This document shows positions 1-7,858 of a stretch of 64,000 nt of DNA, piece after piece. The notes under the pieces are model-generated. The model was not told the DNA's origin. It did no database searches and was given only the letters and a program-made list of their open reading frames with translations. Source of the stretch: Alcaligenaceae bacterium (lineage in GTDB: Bacteria > Pseudomonadota > Gammaproteobacteria > Burkholderiales > Burkholderiaceae_B). A program made the position numbers and the translations under genes. Location of the stretch: assembly GCA_013416435.1 (NCBI GenBank), contig JACCEN010000010.1:1-64000 (forward strand), read 5' to 3'. Numbering within the stretch: position 1 is the first letter of the stretch; each line of letters begins with the position of its first letter.

Positions 1-165
1 TTCGTGCTCCTGAACCCAGCGGCGTAATAAGTTCGGATTTAAACCATGATCGATTGCGATGGAGGCCAGGGACGCCCCACTTGCCAAGCAAAGTTGAACC
101 AGTTCGGCCTTGTATTGCGGGGAATGTTGACGTCGGTGGCGACGCCCTTGGGATGTTTGGTGCAT
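1..165 (-). pseudogene. IS66-type TnpA transposase, N-terminal part cut by window edge
   Basis: Reading leftwards from an ATG at 165, 55 codons stay open to the window edge. The peptide has the layout of the small helix-turn-helix protein of IS66-type elements (TnpA) and related transposases: a basic start (MHQTSQGRRHRRQHSP), then QYKAELVQLCLASGAS, SIAIDHGLN and NLLRRWVQEHE. Such proteins bind element ends. The start codon lies in a 12-bp inverted repeat (162-199). Whether the gene is complete beyond the window is unknown. It abuts a truncated aldehyde dehydrogenase, so the element or a later deletion probably removed that gene's 5' part. Confidence 0.6.
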
Positions 166-199
166 ACGTGTCCACGATAAAAATGATGGACACGTATGC
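162..199. repeat. 12-bp inverted repeat at the transposase/aldehyde dehydrogenase junction
   Basis: GCATACGTGTCC (162-173) and GGACACGTATGC (188-199) are perfect reverse complements around a 14-nt AT-rich loop. The repeat covers the start codon of the transposase fragment and ends just before dehydrogenase-like sequence. It may be an insertion-sequence end or an operator; I cannot decide which. Confidence 0.5.
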
Positions 200-262
200 T
201 CTAACAGGGTCGGGCGCGATTCAAGATGGAGTTCGCAGAACGCTTACGTCACTAGAGAACCA

Positions 263-1294
263 TTGGGAGTGTTTGCACTTATCACACCATGGAACTTTCC
301 GATCGTTATTCCTGCTTGGAAAACTGCGGCGGCATTAGCTTATGGCAACACGGTCGTTCTAAAGCCATCAGAGGTGACGCCGGGAGCCGCATGCCTGCTG
401 GCGCAAGCTATACAAGCTGCACAGATTCCCGTTGGAGCTTTCAATCTGTTGCTGGGAACGGGGGCCAATCTAGGCAGTGCATTAGTGACGCATCCCAAAG
501 TAGTAGGAATCAGCTTTACCGGTTCAGTTGCCACAGGCGGCAAGATCGCGCTGGAGGCGATATCTCATCAAAAGAGGTTGCAATTGGAGATGGGAGGCAA
601 GAATCCATTGGTTGTTTTGGATGATGCACAGGTCGATGTGGCTGTCGAATGCGCGATAGACAGCGCTTTTCTCTACACGGGACAACGTTGCACCGCGTCC
701 AGCCGCGTCATCGTAACGCCAGGCATTTATGAAAAATTCTTGCAGGCCCTGATTGAGCGTACCGAGATGCTGCGGGTAGGTGATGCGTTGGACCCCAAGA
801 CTCAAGTTGGACCAATAGTTAATGAGGCGCAATTAAATAAGAATCTGTTCTATATAGATCTAGCCGCGCAAGAAGGAGGTACGATATATGGAGGCAGTCG
901 GGGCAGTGCTTCAGGGTACTTTTTAAAACCTTGCATTGTGACTGAGCTGGACAATACCTCGCGGGTATGTCGAGAAGAGATTTTTGGGCCGGTTACTAGC
1001 GTTATTCGGGCGCATGACTACGAAGACGCACTGGCCATTGCCAACGATACCGCGTATGGACTGGCTAGCGGTATTTGCACCACCAGCTTGAAGCACGCCT
1101 CGCATTTCAAACGACATGCAAAAAGTGGCTTGGTGTCGGTAAATATGTCTACTTCTGGTGTCGACTTCCATGTCCCATTTGGGGGCCGCAAAGGTTCTAG
1201 TTATGGGCCTCGCGAACAAGGGCAATCTGCCGTGGAGTTTTTCACAGTGGTGAAAACGGCCTATGTCCGAGGCGGCAACGGAGATGTCGATTAA
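263..1294 (+). pseudogene. Aldehyde dehydrogenase (2-oxoglutarate semialdehyde dehydrogenase type), N-terminus missing
   Basis: The protein begins in the middle of an NAD(P)-dependent aldehyde dehydrogenase, at the REPLGVFALITPWNFP segment that normally lies near residue 130-150. About 340 residues remain of the usual 480. Visible from the TTG at 263 are the substrate-anchoring Asn (PWNF), FTGSVATGG, the general-base Glu in LEMGGKNP (about residue 109), the catalytic Cys in GQRCTASSR (about 143) and EEIFGPV. The GQRCTASSR form and the order of motifs resemble 2-oxoglutarate semialdehyde dehydrogenases of sugar-acid catabolism. The reading frame continues upstream (SQNAYVT at about 233-253) without a plausible start. 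The cofactor half is damaged, so it is probably non-functional. Base composition is visibly less GC-rich than most of the window. Confidence 0.75.
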
Positions 1295-1326
1295 AAAGTA
1301 AACTACGTAGCGATCTAAGTAACAGT

Positions 1327-2274
1327 ATGAGCATAGTGCGCTACGAACTCAAAGACCTCAGGCTCTTTCTTGCCATCGTCCAGGCCCAGAATCTCTCGGC
1401 CGGGGCTGCGGCGATGCACATGACGGCATCTTCGGCCAGCTATCGGCTGAAGAACCTCGAGTACACGGTGGGCGGCGAACTGTTCGTTCGGACCTCGAAG
1501 GGGATGACGCCGACACCGGCGGGGGAAGTTCTGGCCCGCCATGCCAAGAAGCTGCTGGCAGGCGTCGAAACCATGCATGCGGAGCTCAGCGACTATTCCA
1601 GCAATTTGCGCGGCTCCATCAGGGTACTGGCCAATAGCAGTTCGCTCAATGGTTTTCTGATACCCAGCCTTGCCAGGTTCCTGATCGGCAATACGGGCAT
1701 CAATGTCGATCTGAAAGAACAAGAAAGCCTGAAAATCAGCAGCGCGATCGAGGAGGGCGTGGCGGACATCGGAATCGGCGCTGATCTGGAGCCATTGCCC
1801 AGCCTCGAGCGCCGGCTTTACGCGCAGGACCGGCTGGTTTGCGTGGCGGCGCCGGAGCATCCATTGGCTCGCCTGTCTAGCACAGCCTTTGAAGAGATCC
1901 TGGACCATGATCTGGTATCCGTGCAACGCGCAAGCAGCAACTTCCTGTTCCTGTCCAATCAGGCACGCCTCGCTGGAAAGTCCATGAAAGTGCGGGTGCA
2001 TGTTCACAACTTCGGTGCAGCGCTTTATATGGTTCAGGCCGGTGTGGGCGTCGCCATCGTACCGGCCAGCATTGCGCGGGCCGCCACCGGACAAGGTCAA
2101 CTGATTGCCTTGCCCATGACGGATCCTTGGGCTGAACGAACCTTGCATTTGGTGCTACGTACCGAGATAGGGGATCAGCCTGCGCTGGTCAGGCAATTTG
2201 CCGATATTCTATTGAACGACCCGCAGGTGGTGGACGCGCGCCGATGCCAAGCCCAGGAACTGCACGTGTCATGA
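1327..2274 (+). CDS. LysR-family transcriptional regulator
   Basis: A 315-residue protein of normal LysR length. The N-terminal winged helix-turn-helix is clear (DLRLFLAIVQAQNLSAGAAA, then SYRLKNLEYTVGGELFVRTSKGMTPTPAG), followed by a periplasmic-binding-like effector domain from about residue 90, including the typical VQAGVGVAIVPASIA stretch. It should bind DNA as a tetramer and respond to a small metabolite. It starts 32 nt after the truncated aldehyde dehydrogenase on the same strand and converges on otnI. Its target is not evident because the neighbouring gene is broken; it may once have controlled that dehydrogenase. Confidence 0.9.
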   Translation: MSIVRYELKDLRLFLAIVQAQNLSAGAAAMHMTASSASYRLKNLEYTVGGELFVRTSKGMTPTPAGEVLARHAKKLLAGVETMHAELSDYSSNLRGSIRVLANSSSLNGFLIPSLARFLIGNTGINVDLKEQESLKISSAIEEGVADIGIGADLEPLPSLERRLYAQDRLVCVAAPEHPLARLSSTAFEEILDHDLVSVQRASSNFLFLSNQARLAGKSMKVRVHVHNFGAALYMVQAGVGVAIVPASIARAATGQGQLIALPMTDPWAERTLHLVLRTEIGDQPALVRQFADILLNDPQVVDARRCQAQELHVS

Positions 2275-2324
2275 TGACCGAGGGGCAGGAACGTTCCAGA
2301 CGATTTACCAAACCAGTGACTTTA

Positions 2325-2340
2325 CATAATACACATTATG
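2325..2340. promoter_or_regulatory. 16-bp AT-rich palindrome, possible operator relic
   Basis: CATAAT-ACAC-ATTATG is a perfect 6-bp dyad, unusually AT-rich for this region. It lies between two convergent gene ends, where no promoter is expected. Its size would suit a GntR- or LysR-type operator, perhaps left behind by a deletion. There is no direct evidence of function. Confidence 0.25.
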
Positions 2341-2359
2341 CGTATTTTATCCATGACTC
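2341..2359. repeat. Short direct repeat flanking otnI, copy 1
   Basis: CGTATTTTATCCATGACTC here matches CGTATTTTATGTCCATGGCTC at 3245-3265 except for one substitution and a 2-nt gap. The two copies bracket otnI and are about 900 bp apart in the same orientation. Confidence 0.4.
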
Positions 2360-2378
2360 GCGGGCCGTTTTGCCCGCG
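2359..2378. terminator. Hairpin between convergent lysR and otnI
   Basis: CGCGGGC (2359-2365) pairs perfectly with GCCCGCG (2372-2378) around a 6-nt loop. Its place between two convergent genes suits a bidirectional terminator. There is no clear U-tract, so the strength is uncertain. Confidence 0.45.
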
Positions 2379-2399
2379 CTCACGCAATCATGATTATGC

Positions 2400-3185
2400 T
2401 CAGCTTCCTCGAAGATCGAACGCTTTCAGCCAGCCCAATCCTTCCTCGGTGCTCTTGGCCGGCCGATACTCACAGCCCACCCAGCCGTCGTACCCGCACT
2501 CGTCCAGCAAATCGAACAGATAAGGGTAATTGACTTCACCCATGTCGGGTTCATGACGTTCGGGAACGCCGGCGATCTGAATATGGCCGATACGAGCCTG
2601 GTATTTCCTGAACGTGGTGGCGAGGTCGCCTTCCATGATCTGGGCGTGATAGAAATCCATCTGGACCTTCAGGTTCGGGCATCCCGCTTCTTCGCATATG
2701 GCATGTGCGCTTGCCTGCAATGACAGGAAGTAGCCAGGCATATCGCGCTGATTGATGGGTTCGATCAATATGTTGATGCCATGCGCAGCGCATTTGCCCG
2801 CCGCGTATTTCAGGTTGTCGATGAACGCGGACCGATGCTCGGCGGTGTGGCCGCCGGGAATCAGTCCTGCCATCACATGCAGATTGGGCGTTCCCAGGAC
2901 CTTGGCATATCCAATTGCTTTTTCCACTCCTTCCCGGAACTCTTCGCGCCGGCTCGGCAATGCAGCCATGCCGCGTTCTCCTGCCGCCCAGTTCCCTGGA
3001 GGCATGTTGAACAGGACATTCACCAAGCCGTTTTCCTGCAGATGCGCGGCGATTTCGTCGGCGCTGTAATCATAGGGGAACAGGAATTCGACGGCCTTGA
3101 AGCCGGCGCTGCTCGCCGCCTTGAATCGTTCAAGAAACGGCACTTCCTGGAACATCAAGCTGATATTGGCGGCAAATTTCGGCAT
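2400..3185 (-). CDS. otnI: 2-oxo-tetronate isomerase (hydroxypyruvate isomerase family)
   Basis: A 261-residue TIM-barrel isomerase of the Hyi/OtnI family, which interconverts 2-oxo- and 3-oxo-tetronate in four-carbon sugar-acid breakdown. The start MPKFAANISLMFQEVPFLER is typical. The two metal-binding glutamates sit in IEPINQRDMPGY (E142) and GCEYRPA (E239), and NMPPGNWAAGERG is the family signature loop. It lies downstream of a truncated pdxA2-type dehydrogenase on the same strand. The kinase (OtnK) and aldolase (OtnC) that complete the pathway are absent, so it may be an orphan. Glyoxylate-linked hydroxypyruvate isomerase (Hyi) is the main alternative. Confidence 0.8.
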   Translation of the reverse strand: MPKFAANISLMFQEVPFLERFKAASSAGFKAVEFLFPYDYSADEIAAHLQENGLVNVLFNMPPGNWAAGERGMAALPSRREEFREGVEKAIGYAKVLGTPNLHVMAGLIPGGHTAEHRSAFIDNLKYAAGKCAAHGINILIEPINQRDMPGYFLSLQASAHAICEEAGCPNLKVQMDFYHAQIMEGDLATTFRKYQARIGHIQIAGVPERHEPDMGEVNYPYLFDLLDECGYDGWVGCEYRPAKSTEEGLGWLKAFDLRGS

Positions 3186-3244
3186 AAGTCATTCAGGGTT
3201 GAAAAATATCGTTCAGTTCTGCGGTCTGGGCGTCGTCGAGCATC

Positions 3245-3265
3245 CGTATTTTATGTCCATGGCTC
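3245..3265. repeat. Short direct repeat flanking otnI, copy 2
   Basis: Partner of the copy at 2341-2359. It includes the 3' end of the pdxA2-like gene, so copy 1 could be a displaced piece of that gene end. Confidence 0.4.
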
Positions 3266-4151
3266 AAACCTTTGCTGCATGCGCGGAAGCGCCCATCTTG
3301 GCGGCAATGAGAAGGGCATTCTTCATGGCGCCAGGCATGGCGATGCCTTTGTGCACGATATCGTAGGCCGTGCCATGAGCCGTCGTCGTGATGGGCATGG
3401 GCAGGCCGTAATGCACGGTGATGCCTTCGCCGAAACTCATCAGCTTCATCGCGATCTGCCCCTGGTCGTGATACATGGTCAGCACGCCGTCATACCCTCC
3501 TCCATTCGCCTTGTTGATGGCGCGCACGAAGGTGGTGTCGGCGGGGAATGGGCCTTCAACCGGAAATCCCCGCTGGGCGGCCAGCGCCACGCCGGGGGCA
3601 ATCACATCGATTTCATCGCGTCCGAATGCTCCGCCGTCGCCATTGTGCCGATTGAGTCCGCAAACCGCGATCCTGGGGTGCTCAAGCCCTGAAGCGCGCA
3701 GGCCTTCCCACAGCAAGGCGATGCCGTTGGCGATGCGCTCGGGAGTAAGCATCCCGCTGACGTCTTTGTGCGGGACGTGGGACGTAACGCGCGATGTCCA
3801 GAGTTTGTCATTGACATTGAACTCGACCGTTTTTCCGGAGTAGTCCAGTACTTCGCAAAAATAGTGCATCTCGTCAGGATGCTTCATGCCCCCGGCGCGC
3901 ATCGCCGCCTTGTTCAGCAGCGCAACACACATGGCATCGGCGACATCGTCCCGGCACAGCTTGAGTCCGAGCGCCAGGCCGTCGAGCATGAAGCGGCCGC
4001 TTTCAGGCGTGACCTGCCCCAGCTTGAAGCCGTCCGCTTGCACATGTTGCCAATTCAGGAGTAGCGGAGCATGATCGCCGGCAGGCAGTTCGTCGGGTGC
4101 ATCGTCAATTTGCGTTACGGCTCCTGCCGCCCTCATGCCGGCTTCTAGCAC
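3264..4151 (-). pseudogene. pdxA2: PdxA2-type D-threonate/D-erythronate dehydrogenase, 5'-truncated
   Basis: A 295-residue PdxA-family protein (usual length about 330) that oxidises 4-phospho-sugar acids such as D-threonate 4-phosphate. Metal ligands of the family are present: VPHKDVSGML, LNRHNGDGGAFG and TMYHDQGQIAMK. The family's N-terminus (the MGDPAGIGPE region, about 50 residues) is missing. The frame begins at a GTG inside VLEAGMRAAG, which normally follows the first beta strands. Sequence upstream of 4151 instead encodes, on the other strand, the tail of an amidohydrolase. A deletion therefore probably fused two gene ends here. It may be inactive or poorly expressed. Confidence 0.75.
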
Positions 4152-4213
4152 CGGACGAGCAAAAGAAGCTGTTCGTCGCTAATCCGGCGCGGCTTTATGG
4201 TTTTGCCGATTAG
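4145..4213 (+). pseudogene. C-terminal tail of an amidohydrolase (LigI-like), remnant
   Basis: On the plus strand a 22-codon open stretch ending in TAG at 4211-4213 reads LAPDEQKKLFVANPARLYGFAD. This matches the conserved end of amidohydrolase-2 enzymes such as 2-pyrone-4,6-dicarboxylate hydrolase (pattern: ...NPARLYGF). No other part of the gene is visible; upstream of 4145 the DNA is the pdxA2-like gene on the opposite strand. It marks the far side of a deletion junction. Confidence 0.6.
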
Positions 4214-4264
4214 CCGTGCATTCCGCTACACAGCGTCATCGAGTCCCATGCTCATAGAATTGAT

Positions 4265-4954
4265 ATGTCCATCGCAACCCTAGACAACAGCAGTTCCCTT
4301 GCCTTCCTGCGCTCGGCGTCCCTGCCTTCGCTTATCGAAGGCAAAATTGAGCAGATGATATTGAACGGAGAGCTGGCGGCGGGCGAGCGCGTCAACGAAC
4401 TGGCGCTTGCCCAGCAAATGGGCGTAGGCCGCAGCCCGATTCGCGAAGCATGCCGCAAGCTCGAACAGGCCGGGCTGGTTGAAGTGATCAAGAATCGCGG
4501 AGTCTTTGTTCGCAGCGTGGATGTTCAGCAGGCTCTGGACATCTATGAGATACGCGGTGCCCTGGCGGAACTGGCGGGCGGCTTGATAGCCGAACGAGCC
4601 ACCGATGAAGATATCGCCGAATTACGCGATATGGTCGGGCAAATGGATGCTTTGGCCCATGCCGGCGACGTCGACGAATACTACCGGTCGAACATTGCCT
4701 TTCACGCACGCCTGGCGCAGTGCACGCGCAACGCCCGCCTGATCGAAATGTTTCAGGGGACCGATAAAGAGCTTCATTTGTACCGGCATCGCAGCCTGAT
4801 GCAACCCGAAGGCCTGGTCGTTTCCAATAAAGAACACAATGAAATCGTCCAGGCCATTGCCGCGCGCGACATAAAGCGGGCAAGGCAGGCGTTCAAGCGC
4901 CACGTATTGAACGGCAAGACACGCGCCGTCTCGGCCATTCCCAAGGAAGGCTAG
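4265..4954 (+). CDS. GntR-family regulator, FadR/FCD subfamily
   Basis: A 229-residue regulator. The N-terminal winged helix-turn-helix (about residues 20-85) contains LNGELAAGERVNELALAQQMGVGRSPIREACRKLEQAGLVEV, the standard GntR signature (quoted here in its parts: GRSPIREA, LEQAGLVEV). The C-terminal helical FCD ligand domain spans about 95-220, with metal-type histidines in NIAFHARLAQCTRN and RHVLNGKT. It is divergent from the truncated pdxA2/otnI pair and by position probably controlled it. FCD regulators usually sense a carboxylic or sugar acid. It is followed by a strong hairpin shared with the convergent cupin gene. Confidence 0.9.
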   Translation: MSIATLDNSSSLAFLRSASLPSLIEGKIEQMILNGELAAGERVNELALAQQMGVGRSPIREACRKLEQAGLVEVIKNRGVFVRSVDVQQALDIYEIRGALAELAGGLIAERATDEDIAELRDMVGQMDALAHAGDVDEYYRSNIAFHARLAQCTRNARLIEMFQGTDKELHLYRHRSLMQPEGLVVSNKEHNEIVQAIAARDIKRARQAFKRHVLNGKTRAVSAIPKEG

Positions 4955-5017
4955 CCTTGCAACGAGGCGGCCGGGGGTCGTGCCTTGCCATGTATGCCTC
5001 GGCCGCCTTGCAAGGCT
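4953..5017. terminator. Bidirectional hairpin between gntR and cupin gene
   Basis: AGCCTTGCAA-CGA-GGCGGCCG (4953-4973) pairs with CGGCCGCCTTGCAAGGCT (5000-5017); the only interruption is a 3-nt bulge. This 18-bp stem sits exactly between the stop codons of two convergent genes and is the best terminator candidate in the first 6 kb. Confidence 0.65.
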
Positions 5018-5019
5018 GG

Positions 5020-5409
5020 TTACTCCGTGGTCCTGCCGTCGAAATGCTCTTCCGTTTCGTCGGCCTTGGTGGCGTGCAGCACGCCTTCGCGGTGCTCGGG
5101 CGGACCATACAGGGTGTACAGCCGCAGCGGCTCGGTGCCGGTGTTGACGACATTGTGCCGAGCACCGGCGGGAACGATGATGGCATCGTCATCTTGCACA
5201 TCGTAGGTATTGTCGTCGATGACGACCCGGCCTTTGCCTTCTTCGATACGGAAGAATTGATCATGGCCTTCGTGTACTTCGGCGCCGATTTCCTCGCCGG
5301 CCTGCAGGGTCATCAGAACCAGCTGCATGTGCTTGCCGGTATACAGCACCTTACGGAAATTGTCGTTCTCGACGGTCAGTTTTTCGATGTTCTGTACGAA
5401 GCCTTTCAC
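5020..5409 (-). CDS. Single-domain cupin protein
   Basis: A 129-residue cupin. Motif 1 (HEGHDQFFRIEEGKGRVVIDD) and motif 2 (VPAGARHNVVNTG) give the expected metal-binding His/Glu set and a beta-barrel fold. I chose the GTG at 5409 (VKGFVQNIEKL) because AAGGAG lies 7 nt upstream; a longer frame to 5451 lacks such a site. Function is unknown: cupins of this form are often small-molecule binding or sugar/acid isomerase-like proteins. It lies between a GntR gene (convergent) and a relic of an oxidoreductase. Confidence 0.75.
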   Translation of the reverse strand: MKGFVQNIEKLTVENDNFRKVLYTGKHMQLVLMTLQAGEEIGAEVHEGHDQFFRIEEGKGRVVIDDNTYDVQDDDAIIVPAGARHNVVNTGTEPLRLYTLYGPPEHREGVLHATKADETEEHFDGRTTE

Positions 5410-5474
5410 TCTACTACTCCTTAAAGAATCCTGTTCCATTGATGATAACACCGCCTACCCGGCGCGCAGGCTGA

Positions 5475-5666
5475 ATGCCGGGCACGCTACTTGCGCATTC
5501 CTCCTATCGGGTGATGACGATCGCGATGGCGACCGGACAAGCCGCTGGCGTGTGTGCGGCGCTTGCATCCCGTGCGGGCATCACGCCGGCACGCGTGGCG
5601 CCGTCCGAAGTCCAGCGCGAACTTGTCCATCAAGGGGCCGACCTGGGACACACCGAAGCATCGTGA
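5475..5666 (+). pseudogene. C-terminal remnant of an FAD-dependent oxidoreductase
   Basis: A 63-codon frame contains SYRVMTIAMATGQAAGVCAA and TPARVAPSEVQRELVHQGAD. These resemble the last 50-60 residues of FAD-dependent oxidoreductases of the FAD_oxidored type, where CMATGQAAG is the conserved final FAD-binding helix. Nothing upstream matches the remaining 400 or so residues, because the cupin gene occupies that space. It is a decayed tail and is unlikely to be expressed. Confidence 0.55.
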
Positions 5667-5805
5667 TCGGCGATGCCCGCAAGAAAAAACGCCAGTTCGA
5701 AGCGCGATTGAATGACGCTAGAATTCCTTCACCCGCCACTCAAAAATTATACGGAATGCGCGGCCCGCAGAGCGCCGCCGCATTTCGATTTCCGGAGGAT
5801 GAAGT

Positions 5806-6810
5806 ATGCAAGACACCCTGTTGCCCCGGTCGCTTTCGCGCCGGCGCCTCATGCTGGGGATGGGACTGGGCGCGGCCGCCGGGCTCTCCGGCCTGCGCAG
5901 CGCAATCGCCGCAGGCTTTCCCAGCCAGCCTTTGACCGTGATCGTGCCCTGGGCGGCAGGAGGCGGCGGCGACGTGGTGGTGCGCATGCTGGCCGCGACA
6001 CTGTCCAAGCGCGTCGGACAGCAAATCGTCGTTGAAAACCGCGGTGGCGCGACCGGCACGATAGGTAGCGCCGCGGCCGCGCGCCGGCGGCCCGACGGCT
6101 ATACCTTGTTGTACGCCACGCCGGATTCGCACTGCATTTTTCCGCACCTCTATAACGACGTGCCCTACGATACGCTGAAAGACTTCTCATGCATCGCGCC
6201 CATCGGTTACTTTCAATTCGGCCTGGCCGTGCACCCGTCGTTTCCGGCCAAGGACGCGCAGGAATTCGTTCGCCTGATCCGCGAGTCGCCGGGCAAGTAT
6301 TCATATGGTACGTGGGGGGTCGGAAGCACGGCGCAATTGATCATGGAAGACTTCAAGATCCGCAATGATCTCGACGTGCTCCATGTACCCTACCAGGGAA
6401 CGGCGCCCCAGCTGGTGGGACTTGCGTCCGGCCAGGTCGCCGCGGCGATTCTGCCCATGCAGATCACCGATGGCTACGTCAAGGACGGCAAGATCCGCAT
6501 GCTGGGCCTGGGATCGCCTGAACGGTTCTCCGAGCTTCCCGATCTGCCGACGCTCAAAGAGCAGGGAATGGACATGGACCTTCGCAGCCCCGTCGGGCTT
6601 CTGGGGCCGGCGGGGATCCCGGCCGACATTCTGGACAAGCTCAATCAAGAAATCACGGCTACCGTCAACGATTCCGGTGTGCGCAAAAGCCTGCTTGCGC
6701 AGTACGTGCTGCCGCAAACCATGGGCGCGCAAGCATACCGCGAGTTCTTTGTCGCGGAATACGCCCGTTGGGGCGCCATTGTGAAGAATTCCCGCGTCGT
6801 CATCAATTGA
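5806..6810 (+). CDS. Bug-family tricarboxylate/carboxylate-binding periplasmic protein
   Basis: A 334-residue substrate-binding protein of the TctC/Bug family, which captures organic acids in the periplasm. The start carries a twin-arginine-like leader (LSRRRLMLGMGLGAAAGLSG), so Tat export is likely. Mature sequence begins near FPSQPLTVIVPWAAGGGGD, the family's ligand-loop motif, and NRGGATGTIG and YTLLYATP follow. A strong GGAGG lies 7 nt before the ATG. No TctA/TctB membrane genes are nearby, which is common for these orphan receptors. It begins the one-strand catabolic block reaching 14 kb; its ligand is unknown. Confidence 0.9.
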   Translation: MQDTLLPRSLSRRRLMLGMGLGAAAGLSGLRSAIAAGFPSQPLTVIVPWAAGGGGDVVVRMLAATLSKRVGQQIVVENRGGATGTIGSAAAARRRPDGYTLLYATPDSHCIFPHLYNDVPYDTLKDFSCIAPIGYFQFGLAVHPSFPAKDAQEFVRLIRESPGKYSYGTWGVGSTAQLIMEDFKIRNDLDVLHVPYQGTAPQLVGLASGQVAAAILPMQITDGYVKDGKIRMLGLGSPERFSELPDLPTLKEQGMDMDLRSPVGLLGPAGIPADILDKLNQEITATVNDSGVRKSLLAQYVLPQTMGAQAYREFFVAEYARWGAIVKNSRVVIN

Positions 6811-6822
6811 AGGCTCTTGATC

Positions 6823-7800
6823 ATGTCAGTTCTTGCCAGTCCCCTGCCGCGCATCGGCAATCACTTGAGCCGGCCCGAATCGGTCATTGCGCTGGCCGAC
6901 GGGCGCCTGTATGCGGCGGACCGCGAACGCGGCGTCGTGCGCGTCGATGTCGCGCCGGACGCTCAGCCTGAAGTCGCATGGCCGGCCGACGAATTCGTGG
7001 CCAATGGCATCGCCCTGCTCGACGACGGCACTTTTCTGATTGCCAACGTCGGGCCGCGTGGCGGCGCATGGCGCCTGGTGGCGCCCGGCGTGGTCGAACC
7101 CTACCTGACCGAAGCGCAGGGCCTGCCCCGCAGCCCGCTCAATTTCCTGTATCCCGACGAGCATGGCAATATCTGGCTTTCCCTGTGCACCTCGCTGGAA
7201 CCGCGCAGCCTGGCATTCCGGCATGACAACGCGGATGCAATGATTGGCGTGGTCAAGCCCGGCGGGAAAATGGAGATCGTCGCACGCGGCCTTGGCTTCA
7301 GCAATGAACTCCGTGTCGACCCCACCGGCGGCTGGCTGTATGTGAACGAAACCATTGCGCGGCGGATGTCGCGCTTCAAGATCCTTCCCGGTCCCACCTT
7401 GGGGCCCCGCGAACTGGTGTGCGAGTTCGGGCACGGCACCTGGCCCGACGGACTCGAATTCGACGAGGAAGGCGGCGTCTGGTTGACCAGCGTCGTCAGC
7501 AACCGCTTGATCCAGGTGGACAAGGACGGCCGCAGTACGGTACATATAGAAGATTGCGACGACGCCGCGATCGACGCGGCAGAAGCCGCTTTTGCGGCCG
7601 ATCGCTTTACGTTCGAAGAAATCAGCACGGGCAGGCACTACAGCCTGCGCAATATTTCCAGTGTGGCCTTCGGCGGCCCGGACCTGAAAACCGCCTACCT
7701 GGGCAGTTTGTTCAATACGGGGGTTTCAGCATGGCGTTCGCCGGTCGCGGGCGCGCGGCCCTTGCATTGGAATGCGGGGAAAACCGTTCTGGACACATAG
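6823..7800 (+). CDS. SMP-30/gluconolactonase-like (LRE) family protein
   Basis: A 325-residue six-bladed beta-propeller of the SMP-30/gluconolaconase/LRE type, which usually hydrolyses sugar lactones with a bound divalent metal. Segments visible include SRPESVIALADGRLYAAD, FVANGIALLDDGTFLIANVG, GFSNELRVDPTGGWLYVNET and WPDGLEFDEEGGVWLTSVVS. I start at ATG 6823 rather than the TTG six bases earlier. It begins 12 nt after the Bug receptor gene, so the two are probably co-transcribed and may act on the same compound. The substrate is not known; related proteins also act as strictosidine-synthase-like lactonases. Confidence 0.8.
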   Translation: MSVLASPLPRIGNHLSRPESVIALADGRLYAADRERGVVRVDVAPDAQPEVAWPADEFVANGIALLDDGTFLIANVGPRGGAWRLVAPGVVEPYLTEAQGLPRSPLNFLYPDEHGNIWLSLCTSLEPRSLAFRHDNADAMIGVVKPGGKMEIVARGLGFSNELRVDPTGGWLYVNETIARRMSRFKILPGPTLGPRELVCEFGHGTWPDGLEFDEEGGVWLTSVVSNRLIQVDKDGRSTVHIEDCDDAAIDAAEAAFAADRFTFEEISTGRHYSLRNISSVAFGGPDLKTAYLGSLFNTGVSAWRSPVAGARPLHWNAGKTVLDT

Positions 7801-7858
7801 CACGGTGGACTTGGCAAACCGGAGAGCCGCCGAAGCCTCAAGCAGGCAGGAAGGCGGC

